A DNA stretch of 45,465 nt from an uncultured Gilliamella sp. (lineage in GTDB: Bacteria > Pseudomonadota > Gammaproteobacteria > Enterobacterales > Enterobacteriaceae). Under the pieces are notes generated by a model. It was not told where the DNA came from. It worked only from the letters and a program-made list of their open reading frames with translations, and ran no database searches. The stretch is from contig CALYQY010000004.1 in NCBI GenBank assembly GCA_945291235.1, positions 1-45,465 of the forward strand. The letters run 5' to 3'. A program made the position numbers and the translations under genes. Below, piece by piece: positions 19,109-27,865 of the stretch. The number at the start of each line of letters is the position of its first letter. The stretch's first letter is position 1.

Positions 19109-19446
19109 ATTTGATTGATTACTGATAATCAATTCATTTTTCAATGATAAAAAAGGATTTGATAAGAATCCTTTTTTATTTGTTGTTTCCCTTCTATATT
19201 AAAATTATTGTCAGTAATACTGAATGATTAAAAATTCTCAAATTTAAACTTTTAACATTGGTTTAATCGATTTTAAAATTATAAAATAGGGTGATTTTTT
19301 AAAAGGCTTACTTAACTATGCTTTGTTAGATTATTCTCATTGTCTAAATTAAAAATGACTAAAATGATTTGGATTAGTCAATAAACACCAGAATAGATTA
19401 CAATAGCAAATTTAATATAAAAGCATAATTCAATGGTGAATAAACA
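19109..19446. other. 338-base gap between the secretion locus and lpxK
   Basis: Apart from the terminator at 19149-19178 and a short inverted repeat (TTGATTA 19115-19121 with TAATCAA 19126-19132), I see no gene or mobile-element remnant. lpxK is probably transcribed from its own promoter here; a TACAAT -10-like hexamer lies at 19399-19404 without a good -35 box. Confidence 0.5.
19149..19178 (+). terminator. Terminator closing the secretion locus
   Basis: An 11-bp stem, AAAAAAGGATT (19149-19159) with AATCCTTTTTT (19167-19177), has a 7-base loop and ends in a T-tract, 40 bases after the exporter stop codon. Confidence 0.88.
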
Positions 19447-20454
19447 ATGATTGAAAAATTATGGTATGGTAAAACACATTTTTATTGGTTACTAATGCCA
19501 TTATCATGGTTGTATGGATTAATAACATTGGTTAGACGCCAACTCTACAAAGCAGGAATATTAAAATCTTGGAAATCACCTGTACCTATCATCGTAATTG
19601 GAAACTTATCGGTAGGTGGGAATGGAAAAACTCCACTGGTAATAGGATTAATTGAAGCTTTAAAGACTAAAGGTTTAAAAATCGGTGTTGTTTCACGTGG
19701 ATATGGTGGAAAAGCAGAAAGTTATCCGCTTATTTTAGATGAACAAACAACCACCGCACAAGCTGGGGATGAACCAGTATTAATTTATCAAAGAACACAT
19801 GTGCCAGTTGCCGTTTCTCCCAATCGAAGTCAAGCGGTACAAGCTTTATTAGATAACTATCAATTAGATGCAATTTTAACTGATGATGGCTTACAACATT
19901 ATGCATTAAAGCGAGATATTGAAATTGTGGTTGTTGACGGTAAACGCTTATTTGGTAACGGTTGGTGGATACCAGCAGGACCAATGAGGGAGCGACAAAG
20001 TCGATTAAAATCTGTTGATATTATTATTATTAATGGCGAAACTAAAAGTCATTTAGCTGAAAAATTCCCCGAAAAAACTTATACAATGCAACTAAAACCG
20101 CAATATGCAGTAAATTTATTAACAAAAGAAAAAATAGAATTGCATTCATTAAAAAATATCTGTGCTATGGCCGGTATTGGTGATCCCAACCGTTTTTTTA
20201 CAATGCTAAATACACTCAATGCTGATGTGATCAAAACAGTATCATTTGCGGATCATCAAAATTATACTTTGCCATTGTTAACGAATATTGCTACACAAGA
20301 TCAAACCCTTTTAATGACAGAAAAAGATGCGGTAAAATGTTTCCAATTTACATTACCAAATTGGTGGTATTTACCCATAGAGGCAATATTGCCTAATCAG
20401 GTAACTAATCAAATCTGCTCATTGTTAGAAGAAATAAAATCTAAAAGAGAATAA
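19447..20454 (+). CDS. lpxK: Tetraacyldisaccharide 4'-kinase
   Basis: LpxK phosphorylates the 4' position of the lipid A disaccharide precursor at the cytoplasmic face of the inner membrane, a late step in lipid A synthesis. The 335-residue product has an N-terminal hydrophobic helix (about 13-28), a variant P-loop GNLSVGGNGKTP (52-63), and further family motifs VVSRGYGGK, GDEP, DDGLQH and LMTEKDAVK. The length is typical. In enterics lpxK directly follows and is co-transcribed with msbA; here the gene upstream is the type I exporter and msbA is missing from this place. ycaR follows after 3 bases and kdsB soon after, so the three likely form an operon for LPS synthesis. Confidence 0.96.
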   Translation: MIEKLWYGKTHFYWLLMPLSWLYGLITLVRRQLYKAGILKSWKSPVPIIVIGNLSVGGNGKTPLVIGLIEALKTKGLKIGVVSRGYGGKAESYPLILDEQTTTAQAGDEPVLIYQRTHVPVAVSPNRSQAVQALLDNYQLDAILTDDGLQHYALKRDIEIVVVDGKRLFGNGWWIPAGPMRERQSRLKSVDIIIINGETKSHLAEKFPEKTYTMQLKPQYAVNLLTKEKIELHSLKNICAMAGIGDPNRFFTMLNTLNADVIKTVSFADHQNYTLPLLTNIATQDQTLLMTEKDAVKCFQFTLPNWWYLPIEAILPNQVTNQICSLLEEIKSKRE

Positions 20455-20457
20455 AAA

Positions 20458-20643
20458 ATGAAAGAAATCCTCCTTAAGGCGCTAGCTTGCCCTAAATGTC
20501 ATGGTGAACTTCAATATGATACTGAACAAAATAGTCTAATATGTCCAAAGGATAAACTTGTTTATTTAATCAAAGATAATATTCCTGTGTTACTGGAAAA
20601 CGAAGCCAATACACTGAATTCTTCGATTTCAGTTCACGAATAG
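20458..20643 (+). CDS. ycaR: Trm112-family small protein YcaR
   Basis: This 61-residue protein belongs to the UPF0434/Trm112 family of small zinc-ribbon-like proteins. It has the N-terminal LLKALACPKCHGEL motif and the DNIPVLLENEA motif typical of YcaR, but only one Cys (CPK) in the second half, as in E. coli where the metal site is also incomplete. The function in bacteria is not established. It lies between lpxK and kdsB exactly as in enterics (ycaQ is absent here), 3 bases after lpxK, so it is translated as part of that operon. Confidence 0.92.
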   Translation: MKEILLKALACPKCHGELQYDTEQNSLICPKDKLVYLIKDNIPVLLENEANTLNSSISVHE

Positions 20644-20659
20644 GTAAAAGGTTTTAATT

Positions 20660-21424
20660 ATGAATTTTTCGGTTATTATTCCTGCGAGATATGCTTCAAG
20701 TCGTTTACCGGCTAAACCGCTTGCTGATATTCATGGTAAACCTATGATTGTGCGAGTGATGGAGCAAGCCAAAAAGTCTTCAGCAAATCGGGTAATTATT
20801 GCAACTGATCATCAACAAGTATTCGATGTGGTGAAATCTTATGGCGGTGAAGTAATTCTGACTAGCAATAAACATAATTCGGGTACAGAACGATTAGCAG
20901 AAGTCATCAATGCCTATCAATTTTCCGATGATGAAATTATTGTAAACGTACAAGGTGACGAGCCGCTAGTTCCACCAATCATCATTGATCAAGTTGCTGA
21001 AAACTTAGTACAGTATAAAACAGGAATGGCAACATTAGCTGTTCCAATTGATTCAGCAACAGAAGCATTTAATCCTGGTGCAGTGAAAGTTGTGACTGAT
21101 AAAGATGGGTATGCACTCTACTTTTCTCGAGCAACCATTCCTTGGGAAAGGGATCGCTTTGCGAAATCTGAAGATCTTTTCAAACCAACAAGTATTGGTG
21201 ATTTTTATCTTCGACATATCGGGATTTATGCCTATCGAGCTGGTTTCATTCGTCAATATATCAATTGGGCACCTTCTACACTTGAGCAGATTGAAATGTT
21301 AGAACAGTTACGTGTACTTTGGTATGGTGAAAAAATTCATGTGGCAGTTGCTAAACAGGCCCCTGCTATAGGGGTTGATACACAAGAAGACTTAGAAAAA
21401 GTCAGAAAGTTATTTAAGGATTAA
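20660..21424 (+). CDS. kdsB: 3-deoxy-manno-octulosonate cytidylyltransferase
   Basis: KdsB activates KDO with CTP to CMP-KDO for the inner core of LPS. The 254-residue product opens with the nucleotidyltransferase motif [16 protein letters not shown], contains NVQGDEPL (metal- and CTP-binding Asp) and [11 protein letters not shown], and ends with the [12 protein letters not shown] segment found across the family. E. coli KdsB is 248 residues. It starts 16 bases after ycaR with a ribosome-binding site (AAAAGG) and is followed 3 bases later by a DUF2461 gene, extending the lpxK operon. Confidence 0.96.
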   Translation: MNFSVIIPARYASSRLPAKPLADIHGKPMIVRVMEQAKKSSANRVIIATDHQQVFDVVKSYGGEVILTSNKHNSGTERLAEVINAYQFSDDEIIVNVQGDEPLVPPIIIDQVAENLVQYKTGMATLAVPIDSATEAFNPGAVKVVTDKDGYALYFSRATIPWERDRFAKSEDLFKPTSIGDFYLRHIGIYAYRAGFIRQYINWAPSTLEQIEMLEQLRVLWYGEKIHVAVAKQAPAIGVDTQEDLEKVRKLFKD

Positions 21425-21427
21425 ATT

Positions 21428-22120
21428 ATGGCACAATTTTCTGGTTTTACCCAAACAGGACTTAATTTTTTACAAGATGTATGGATTAATAATAGTAGTG
21501 CATGGTTTGACGAGCATCGATCAATCTATGATAATGAATTAATCAAACCATTCAGGCTGTTAGTAGAACAGTTAACTCCCAACATGCTGGAAATTGATGA
21601 ATGGTTTGAAACAAAACCAGCTATTGGTAAAACGATATCTCGCATACATCGTGACACACGTTTTTCGAAAGATAAATCGTTATATCGTAGTCGTTTATGG
21701 TTGACATTTAAACGACCAAACCGAGATTGGAAAGAAGCGCCAGCTTATTTTTTTGAAATAGCACCAGATTGCTATCGTTATGGACTTGGCTATTATTGTG
21801 CATCAAAGCAGACAATGGATATTTTTCGTGAAGAAATTCTTAATGATAGTGCAAAATTTTTAGACATGATTCGTTGTGTTAAAAAACCATTTGAACTTGT
21901 TGGTGAAAGTTATAAACGCCCACTAATTAAAGATCAAGATCCAAAAATAGCAACATGGTATAATCGAAAAAGTTTAGCAGCAATGGTTACAAACTCCAAT
22001 ATTGAAGATTTGCTAAACGGCGATCTACCTAACAAATTATCAAAGGGTTTTAAACAACTATTACCGCTTTATGATTATTTAATGCGGGTGGAAATGATAA
22101 AAAATATTCCCAATTTATGA
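21428..22120 (+). CDS. DUF2461 family protein
   Basis: This 230-residue protein belongs to the DUF2461 family of unknown function. It has the characteristic N-terminal F-x-G-F segment, the WF-x-x-HR motif (AWFDEHRSIYDNEL), and the central block IHRDTRFSKDKSLYR, followed by the aromatic-rich APAYFFEIAPDCYRYGLGYY. These residues suggest a conserved pocket, but no activity is known to me. There is no signal peptide or membrane helix, so it is probably cytoplasmic. It begins 3 bases after kdsB, so it is the last gene of the lpxK-ycaR-kdsB transcription unit. Its presence there is not part of the enteric order and need not mean an LPS role. Confidence 0.85.
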   Translation: MAQFSGFTQTGLNFLQDVWINNSSAWFDEHRSIYDNELIKPFRLLVEQLTPNMLEIDEWFETKPAIGKTISRIHRDTRFSKDKSLYRSRLWLTFKRPNRDWKEAPAYFFEIAPDCYRYGLGYYCASKQTMDIFREEILNDSAKFLDMIRCVKKPFELVGESYKRPLIKDQDPKIATWYNRKSLAAMVTNSNIEDLLNGDLPNKLSKGFKQLLPLYDYLMRVEMIKNIPNL

Positions 22121-22201
22121 TTTAACACTGTGATTAAATGAGCTAGCCTAAGTAAACGACATTATTATTAATAAATAACTTTTTCAAAATGATTTAGTTT
22201 A

Positions 22202-22864
22202 CTAAATATTGGGAAAGCTCATGATTAATTCTTTTACACCATTGATAATAAATTGAGTACCAACACAAACTAATAAGAACCCCATAATTCTTGAAGTCGC
22301 TTCAATTCCACTTTTTCCCATAAAACGCATAATACTGCCTGCACTTCGCATACAAAACCAAAGGATAATACACAATAAAAGCGGAACTAAGATTGAAGAA
22401 GTATAAACAACCCAACTTGAAATATCATAACCTCCACTTTTTACTGTTGAAGCCATACTGATAATCATTGCAATCGTTCCAGGGCCTGCCGTACTTGGCA
22501 TGGCTAGTGGTACAAAAGCAATATTATTCGATATTTCTTTCATTTTAGCATCGGCTTCTAACGTTCGATGAGAAGGTTGCTGAGGAAACAGCATTCTAAA
22601 TCCAATAATACCAACAATCATACCACCAGCAATACGCAAACCAGGAATGGAAATACCAAACGTGCTCATCACTAGCTGTCCACCATAAAAAGAAACAACC
22701 ATAATGATAAAAACGTAAATACAAGTCATCTTAGATTGGTAATTACGCTCTTCATTAGTCATATCACCCGACAAACCTAATAAAAGTACGACAGTAGTTA
22801 ACGGATTAGTTAAAGGAATAAATAATATTAAACCAAAGCCAACAGTTTGTATCAGTTCAAACAT
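22202..22864 (-). CDS. marC: MarC family membrane protein
   Basis: This 220-residue polytopic inner-membrane protein closely resembles E. coli MarC (221 residues), which was once tied to multiple antibiotic resistance but has no proven transport substrate. Six hydrophobic segments can be seen, with family blocks [59 protein letters not shown] and [20 protein letters not shown]. It faces the DUF2461 gene tail to tail, with 81 bases between them, and is downstream of ssb on the same strand with a 108-base gap that includes a possible hairpin, so it probably has its own promoter. Confidence 0.93.
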   Translation of the reverse strand: MFELIQTVGFGLILFIPLTNPLTTVVLLLGLSGDMTNEERNYQSKMTCIYVFIIMVVSFYGGQLVMSTFGISIPGLRIAGGMIVGIIGFRMLFPQQPSHRTLEADAKMKEISNNIAFVPLAMPSTAGPGTIAMIISMASTVKSGGYDISSWVVYTSSILVPLLLCIILWFCMRSAGSIMRFMGKSGIEATSRIMGFLLVCVGTQFIINGVKELIMSFPNI

Positions 22865-22930
22865 AACACTATAAAATGAATAAAATTGGTAGGTTATAAG
22901 TATAATTGAAATTAAAAAGATAAGAAATAT

Positions 22931-22948
22931 GGGCGCTAAATTACGCCC
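22931..22948 (-). terminator. Possible weak hairpin terminator after ssb
   Basis: GGGCG (22931-22935) pairs with CGCCC (22944-22948) around an 8-base loop, 24 bases beyond the ssb stop. On the minus strand it is followed by ATATTTCTTATC, a broken T-tract, so termination would be partial and readthrough to marC is possible. Confidence 0.4.
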
Positions 22949-22972
22949 AATATTTTAAATGGGAAGGAAAAA

Positions 22973-23491
22973 TTAAAAAGGAATATCGTCATCAAAATCC
23001 ATTGGTGGTTCAGGAGCTTTAGGTTGAGCAGCAGGTGCGGCTTGTGGTGCTGGGCGAGCCGCAGCGACAGGCGCAGTTGAAATATTATTAGCACTTTGAC
23101 CCCAATTTTGTGAATTATCATCAAAGTTATCATTGCCATTTCGTGAACTTAAAATTTGTAATGTGCCACCGATTGGATTAACAACAACTTCTGTCGTATA
23201 GCGGTCGTTACCTGTTTGATCTTGCCATTTACGAGTTTGTAATTGACCTTCTAAATAAACTTGCGTGCCTTTCTTAATATATTCACCAGCAATTTCAGCT
23301 AATTTACCGAAAACAACCACACGATGCCATTCAGTACGATCGCGGTTTTCACCTGTTTGTTTATCTTTCCATGATTCCGAAGTTGCTACGCTAAAATTTG
23401 CAACAGCGCTTCCGTTTGGCATATAGCGAACTTCTGGATCCTGACCTAAATTACCCACCAAAATGACTTTATTTATTCCTCGGTTTGCCAT
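22973..23491 (-). CDS. ssb: Single-stranded DNA-binding protein
   Basis: SSB coats single-stranded DNA in replication, repair and recombination and recruits partners by its tail. The 172-residue protein has the OB-fold domain in residues 1-110 (start [20 protein letters not shown], then [19 protein letters not shown] and [14 protein letters not shown]), a Gln/Asn/Ala/Pro-rich linker, and the acidic MDFDDDIPF tip that binds partner proteins. Length and sequence are typical of the class. It diverges from corA; in E. coli the divergent gene is uvrA. AGGAG precedes the ATG (minus strand, ending about 6 bases before). Confidence 0.97.
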   Translation of the reverse strand: MANRGINKVILVGNLGQDPEVRYMPNGSAVANFSVATSESWKDKQTGENRDRTEWHRVVVFGKLAEIAGEYIKKGTQVYLEGQLQTRKWQDQTGNDRYTTEVVVNPIGGTLQILSSRNGNDNFDDNSQNWGQSANNISTAPVAAARPAPQAAPAAQPKAPEPPMDFDDDIPF

Positions 23492-23645
23492 TATAAACTC
23501 CTAAAAATTGCTTAAATATTTAATTTGCGTATTGTAACATGAGACAACAGTAACATCACCGTTTTTAATTTAATTCTGGAATATTACTTCTATTTTTAAC
23601 ATTACAAAAATAACTTTAGACATAGGAATTTAAAGATATTACGAG

Positions 23646-23651
23646 TATAAT
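23646..23651 (+). promoter_or_regulatory. Candidate -10 box for corA
   Basis: A perfect TATAAT lies 52 bases before the corA ATG. The nearest -35-like hexamer, TTAGAC at 23616-23621, is 24 bases away, which is too far, so only the -10 is supported. AAGGGGGCC before the ATG at 23704 gives a strong ribosome-binding site. Confidence 0.3.
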
Positions 23652-23703
23652 GCGCCACATTTGTTAATAGAATGTTCTAGAAACTTTCCTGTAAGGGGGC
23701 CTT

Positions 23704-24645
23704 ATGATTAATGCGTTTGGACTAAAGAACAAACAATTAGTAAAAGTTAATGAAGGCGACATCAATAATGCGGCTTGGATTGACTTAATTGAACCAGAAG
23801 AAGCCGATCGTGATTTTGTTTTAACTCATTTAGGACAAAATTTAGCAACCAGTATTGAGTTAGATGATATCGAGGCCTCTGCTCGTTTTTTTGAAGATAA
23901 TGAAGGATTGCATGTTCACTCTTTCTTCTTTTATGAAGATGCTGAAGATCGGGCGGGAAATTCAACCGTTGCTTTTACTGTACACAATGGTCGATTATTT
24001 ACTTTGCGTGAACGGGATCTGCCTGCTTTTCGTTTATATCGTATGCGATCTCGTTATCAAAGCATGGTTGATGGAAATCCTTATGAAATATTACTGGATT
24101 TATTTGAAGTCAAAGTTGAACAACTAGCCGATCAAATCGAAAGTATTTATAGCAAATTAGAAGAATTGAGCCAAGTAATTATGGATCGTTCTGCACAAGA
24201 GCAATACGACGAAGCAATGACATCGTTAGCTGAACTTGAAGATACGGCTTGGAAAGTAAGATTGTGCTTAATGGATAGCCAACGTGCGGTTAACTACCTT
24301 GTTCGCCGAGCAAAAATGCCGGCAGATCAACTTGAGCAAGCTCGTGAAGTTATTCGCGATGTTGAATCATTGGTACCACATAATGAATCATTATTTCAAA
24401 AAGTTAATTTTTTAATGCAAGCAGCAACAAGCTTTATCAACATTGAACAAAGTCGAATTATCAAAATTTTCTCAGTGGTATCTGTTGTATTCTTACCGCC
24501 AACTGTGGTTGCATCTGCATATGGTATGAACTTTGAAAATATGCCAGAACTGAAATGGGAATATGGTTATCCATTTTCATTATTACTCATGTTATTGGCT
24601 GGTGTAGCACCCTATATTTATTTTAAACTTAAAAAATGGTTATAA
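23704..24645 (+). CDS. corA: Magnesium/cobalt transporter CorA
   Basis: CorA forms a homopentameric channel for Mg2+ (also Co2+ and Ni2+) in the inner membrane. The 313-residue product has the large cytoplasmic funnel domain, then two C-terminal helices (about 250-272 and 285-307) joined by the signature [10 protein letters not shown] loop with GMN at 274-276, which forms the selectivity site. E. coli CorA has 316 residues. A basic C-terminal end (KLKKWL) is present as expected. It is transcribed away from ssb and is followed by a 223-base gap with a possible terminator before glk. Confidence 0.97.
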   Translation: MINAFGLKNKQLVKVNEGDINNAAWIDLIEPEEADRDFVLTHLGQNLATSIELDDIEASARFFEDNEGLHVHSFFFYEDAEDRAGNSTVAFTVHNGRLFTLRERDLPAFRLYRMRSRYQSMVDGNPYEILLDLFEVKVEQLADQIESIYSKLEELSQVIMDRSAQEQYDEAMTSLAELEDTAWKVRLCLMDSQRAVNYLVRRAKMPADQLEQAREVIRDVESLVPHNESLFQKVNFLMQAATSFINIEQSRIIKIFSVVSVVFLPPTVVASAYGMNFENMPELKWEYGYPFSLLLMLLAGVAPYIYFKLKKWL

Positions 24646-24751
24646 ATACAGAAGTTGATTAGATGTTAACCTGGACTTTTAAGGTTGTGAATAAAAAAAT
24701 GCGTTAATTTAAAAAGTTAACAAAGGGAACTGAGTAACTCCACGAATAACT

Positions 24752-24782
24752 AGGAGACAACGAGGTTGCCTTTTATGTTTTT
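24752..24782 (+). terminator. Candidate terminator between corA and glk
   Basis: AGG (24752-24754) and CAAC (24758-24761) can pair with GTTG (24765-24768) and CCT (24769-24771) around a GAG loop with a 3-base bulge, and a T-rich tract (TTTATGTTTTTT) follows. The hairpin is about 107 bases beyond corA, so it could end a corA transcript or the 3' end of a small RNA in the gap. Confidence 0.35.
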
Positions 24783-24868
24783 TAAGCTTAACTACTAAAT
24801 ACAATAAGTATAGAAAGATATTGATTTTAGATCATTAGTAAAATTAGTTTGTCAAAAAAGGGAGTAAC

Positions 24869-25837
24869 ATGAGTCAGTACGCACTAGTCACCGACATCGG
24901 TGGAACCAATGCCCGTTTTGCATTGTTTAATTTAGTTACAAATGAGCTATCGGCAATCACAAAAATTCTCATTTCAAAAGAAGATATATTACTGACATTA
25001 ATCAAAAATTATCTTCAAGCGCAATCCGTAAAAATTGAGATTGCGTGTATTGCCATCGCTTGTCCAATTGATGATGCTGACACTGTTACTATGACAAACA
25101 ACAATTTGTCGTTTTCTCGCCGTGAATTAATCGAAGAACTCAAACTAAAAAAACTTGAGGTCATTAATGATTTTACTGCAGTCTCGACATCCATTCCAAG
25201 ACTGTCACCGCAAGATTTGGTAAAAATTGGAGGGGATGAGCCTAATTTAAATTATCCTATAGCAATTTATGGTGCGGGAACTGGGCTTGGCGTTTCACAT
25301 TTGATAAAAGTTAATCAGCATTGGGTAAGTTTGTCCGGTGAAGGGGGGCATACAGAATTACCCATGATAAATGAAGAAGAAGATCGCATTTTGGTTCAGC
25401 TGCGTAAAAAATTTGGACGAGTTTCAGCCGAACGATTTTTATCTGGAAATGGTATTATTAACATTTATCAAGCCATACAGCAAATTAATCATCAACCATT
25501 AACTGAGATCACTCCAGATATCATTGTCAACAAAGCACTAACAAACAGTTGTGATTTATGTTTGCAAACCTTAAATTACTTTTGTACATTTATGGGAAGA
25601 TTTGGCGGTAATTTGGCATTAACGCTAAATACTCAAGGGGGAGTATATATTGCCGGTGGTATTGTTCCTCGTTTTATTGAATTTTTTAAAGCTTCGCCGT
25701 TTAGAGCTGCTTTTGAATATAAAGGGCGAATGTCTACGCTGGTCAAAAAAATTCCTGTATATGTGATTACACATGAAGATCCAGGGCTATTTGGTGCAGG
25801 TGTTTATTTACAAAATAGCCTTCTAAATATTGATTAA
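24869..25837 (+). CDS. glk: Glucokinase
   Basis: Glk phosphorylates glucose with ATP to glucose-6-phosphate, feeding glycolysis from non-PTS glucose. The 322-residue protein begins with the phosphate-1 motif VTDIGGTNARFALF, has the substrate-binding EVINDFTAV block, the GAGTGLGVS and SGEGGHTELP segments with sugar-binding residues, and the adenosine-site VYIAGGIVPRF motif. E. coli Glk is 321 residues. AAAAGGGAG precedes ATG 24869. The next gene, ycgL, starts 12 bases downstream, so glk, ycgL and ycgN look co-transcribed, although no functional tie is evident. Confidence 0.97.
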   Translation: MSQYALVTDIGGTNARFALFNLVTNELSAITKILISKEDILLTLIKNYLQAQSVKIEIACIAIACPIDDADTVTMTNNNLSFSRRELIEELKLKKLEVINDFTAVSTSIPRLSPQDLVKIGGDEPNLNYPIAIYGAGTGLGVSHLIKVNQHWVSLSGEGGHTELPMINEEEDRILVQLRKKFGRVSAERFLSGNGIINIYQAIQQINHQPLTEITPDIIVNKALTNSCDLCLQTLNYFCTFMGRFGGNLALTLNTQGGVYIAGGIVPRFIEFFKASPFRAAFEYKGRMSTLVKKIPVYVITHEDPGLFGAGVYLQNSLLNID

Positions 25838-25849
25838 AGGTTTTATTTT

Positions 25850-26098
25850 ATGATGTGGTGTTATATTTATCGTAGTCCAAAAAAAGAAAATTGTTATTTG
25901 TATATGAAAAATGAAAATGATTTTTCTGGTATACCTGAAAGAATACTCTCAATTTTTGGTTCTCCGATATTTGTTATGAAAGTATTATTAGATGGAAAAA
26001 GACGTTTTGTAGTTGGAACATCCGAAGAAATCGAAGAAAAGATTAAAACGGATGGGTTTTTCTTACAAATGTTAAAAGAAGATGATTTTAAAGCATGA
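25850..26098 (+). CDS. ycgL: YcgL domain-containing protein
   Basis: This 82-residue protein belongs to the YcgL family, small single-domain proteins with an alpha/beta fold and no firmly known function. It shows the family N-terminus [15 protein letters not shown], the [10 protein letters not shown] segment and the [10 protein letters not shown] end. The usual C-terminal extension of E. coli YcgL is missing, so it is shorter than the roughly 100-residue enteric form. Its stop codon overlaps the start of ycgN (ATGA at 26095-26098), showing translational coupling. Confidence 0.9.
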   Translation: MMWCYIYRSPKKENCYLYMKNENDFSGIPERILSIFGSPIFVMKVLLDGKRRFVVGTSEEIEEKIKTDGFFLQMLKEDDFKA

Positions 26099-26517
26099 TT
26101 GAGCCATTTTGGAAAGGTAAGACATTAGATCAACTTAGCGATGACGAATGGGAGCAGCTATGTGATGGTTGTGGTCAATGTTGTCTGAACAAATTAATGG
26201 ATGAGGACACTGACGAAATCTTATACACTAATGTAGCTTGCAATTTGCTCGACGCCAACACATGCCAATGTAAACATTACGTTAATCGATTCAAATATGA
26301 ACCCGATTGTATTAAGCTCACTCGAGAAAATTTACTTACTATTGAATGGCTACCTTTGAGTTGTTCTTATCGATATTTCCAAAAAAATGGGGATTTACCT
26401 GAATGGCATCCACTAATAGTGGGCAACAAAAAACTGATGCATGAATTAAAAATATCGGTTAAAAATCGAATTGTATATGAAAAAGATGTGATTTGTTGGG
26501 AAGATCATATCATTTAA
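26095..26517 (+). CDS. ycgN: YcgN family Cys-cluster protein
   Basis: This 140-residue UPF0260/YkgJ-type protein has a Cys cluster CxxCxxCC (Cys23, Cys26, Cys29, Cys30) and more Cys residues at about 49, 57, 59, 72 and 89, a pattern expected to bind zinc or an iron-sulfur cluster. The block [18 protein letters not shown] and the WLPLSCSYR motif are typical of YcgN. The function is unknown. It overlaps ycgL by 4 bases, and the ycgL-ycgN pair is conserved in gammaproteobacteria. A bidirectional terminator separates it from the convergent yggT. Confidence 0.92.
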   Translation: MIEPFWKGKTLDQLSDDEWEQLCDGCGQCCLNKLMDEDTDEILYTNVACNLLDANTCQCKHYVNRFKYEPDCIKLTRENLLTIEWLPLSCSYRYFQKNGDLPEWHPLIVGNKKLMHELKISVKNRIVYEKDVICWEDHII

Positions 26518-26541
26518 AAAAAGGAGCAACAGCTCCTTTTT
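26518..26541. terminator. Bidirectional terminator between ycgN and yggT
   Basis: AAAAAGGAGC (26518-26527) pairs exactly with GCTCCTTTTT (26532-26541) around the loop AACA. The A-run and T-run make it effective on both strands, which suits the two convergent genes. Confidence 0.9.
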
Positions 26542-26548
26542 AAATCAT

Positions 26549-27103
26549 CTAAAGAATGATCCACAGTGCACCAAAAATTTTGGTGGCAAAATAGTTCATA
26601 AACATAAGCACGACAGCCACAATTGCAAACGTAACATCGATCATGCCTATAGGAGGAATAAAACGACGAATTGGTGCCATTAATGGCTCTGTTAATTGGT
26701 AAAGAATTTCGTCAGGTACAGATTGCCCACGACTAATCCAACTCAAAACCGCTCTGAATAGCAATAACCAAAATAACAGGTAACCCATAGCATGCAAAAT
26801 TGCGACCAAAGCAAACCATAAATAATCAACATTAAATGGTAAATTTATGGGGATAAAACTAAAAATAAACAAAATTTTAATTAAGGCAACTAAATACAAA
26901 AGTAGCCACGTTGCATAATCAAATTTTCCTACTGAAGGAATAAATCGGCGCAATGGCCCGATAATAGGTTGAGTAACTTTTACAATAAATTGAGTGATTG
27001 GATTATGAAAATTAACTCTGACTTGCTGCATCCACAAACGTAAAATTAAAACATACAGACAAAACGTTATAACCGTTTTGCCAAGAAAGTAGATCAATTC
27101 CAT
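26549..27103 (-). CDS. yggT: YggT family membrane protein
   Basis: This 184-residue inner-membrane protein has the usual duplicated YggT domain. Each half has a hydrophobic helix pair and the motif of an Arg-rich loop after a Pro: TQPIIGPLRRFIPSVGKFDYATW in the first half and TEPLMAPIRRFIPPIGMIDVTFA in the second. The family is linked to osmotic tolerance and, in other bacteria, to envelope or division protein placement, but the molecular role is not settled. It follows yggS after 37 bases on the same strand, as in E. coli, and the two are likely co-transcribed. Confidence 0.95.
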   Translation of the reverse strand: MELIYFLGKTVITFCLYVLILRLWMQQVRVNFHNPITQFIVKVTQPIIGPLRRFIPSVGKFDYATWLLLYLVALIKILFIFSFIPINLPFNVDYLWFALVAILHAMGYLLFWLLLFRAVLSWISRGQSVPDEILYQLTEPLMAPIRRFIPPIGMIDVTFAIVAVVLMFMNYFATKIFGALWIIL

Positions 27104-27140
27104 TGAAAACTCCTTAAATAAAAGTCATTGAGCCAATATA

Positions 27141-27842
27141 TCATAAATACTTTCGCTCGCCAAAGATTGCCGTTCCAATACGAACCATTGTGCTACCAGC
27201 TAAAATCGCCGCTTTCATGTCTCCGCTCATTCCCATAGATAATGTATCAACATAAGGAATATCAATTTTTAATTGTTGTAAAAGCGCCGTCATTTTTGAA
27301 AAAATAGTGACTTGTTTATCGAAATCATCTTCGATTTCAGGGATAGCCATTAAACCACGTAAACAAAGGTTAGGTAATGTAATAATCTGGTGAGCTAAAT
27401 CGAACACTTCTTCTGGTTTTACGCCGGATTTAGTGGCTTCTTGACTTATATTAACCTGAATAAGTACATTTAATTTAGCCATATTGGCAGGGCGCTGATC
27501 ACTTAAGCGCTGAGCGATCTTGAAACGATCAATTGTATGCATCCAATCAAAGTGTTCTGCAACCAACTTGCTTTTATTCGACTGCAAAGGTCCAATAAAA
27601 TGCCAAATAAGGGGACAATTTGGCATCGCTTTTTGAAAATAATTTATTTTTTCTACACCTTCTTGTACATAATTTTCACCAAATGCGAGCTGTCCTGCGT
27701 CTATCGCTTCTGTAATCAATGTAACTGGTTTGGTCTTACTTACCGCAATAAGTTCAATTGTTTTGGGATCTCGACCGCAATTTGAAGCTATTTTCTCAAT
27801 ATCTTTTTTTATAGCCATTAAATTGTCATGTACTGTATTCAT
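27141..27842 (-). CDS. yggS: Pyridoxal phosphate homeostasis protein YggS
   Basis: YggS/PLPBP binds pyridoxal 5'-phosphate and keeps free PLP and amino/keto acid pools balanced; no catalysis is known. The 233-residue TIM-barrel protein has the PLP Lys36 in LIAVSKTKPV, the HFIGPLQSNK motif, the LNVLIQVN strand and the closing LSMGMSGDMKAAI and STMVRIGTAIFG phosphate-binding segments. E. coli YggS is 234 residues. It diverges from the PilT-like gene with only 23 bases between the starts, the same pairing as yggS/yggR in E. coli. A B6-related gene cluster (pdxST and a MocR regulator) lies elsewhere in the window. Confidence 0.96.
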   Translation of the reverse strand: MNTVHDNLMAIKKDIEKIASNCGRDPKTIELIAVSKTKPVTLITEAIDAGQLAFGENYVQEGVEKINYFQKAMPNCPLIWHFIGPLQSNKSKLVAEHFDWMHTIDRFKIAQRLSDQRPANMAKLNVLIQVNISQEATKSGVKPEEVFDLAHQIITLPNLCLRGLMAIPEIEDDFDKQVTIFSKMTALLQQLKIDIPYVDTLSMGMSGDMKAAILAGSTMVRIGTAIFGERKYL

Positions 27843-27865
27843 GTTTATACCTAATTATCATTAGT

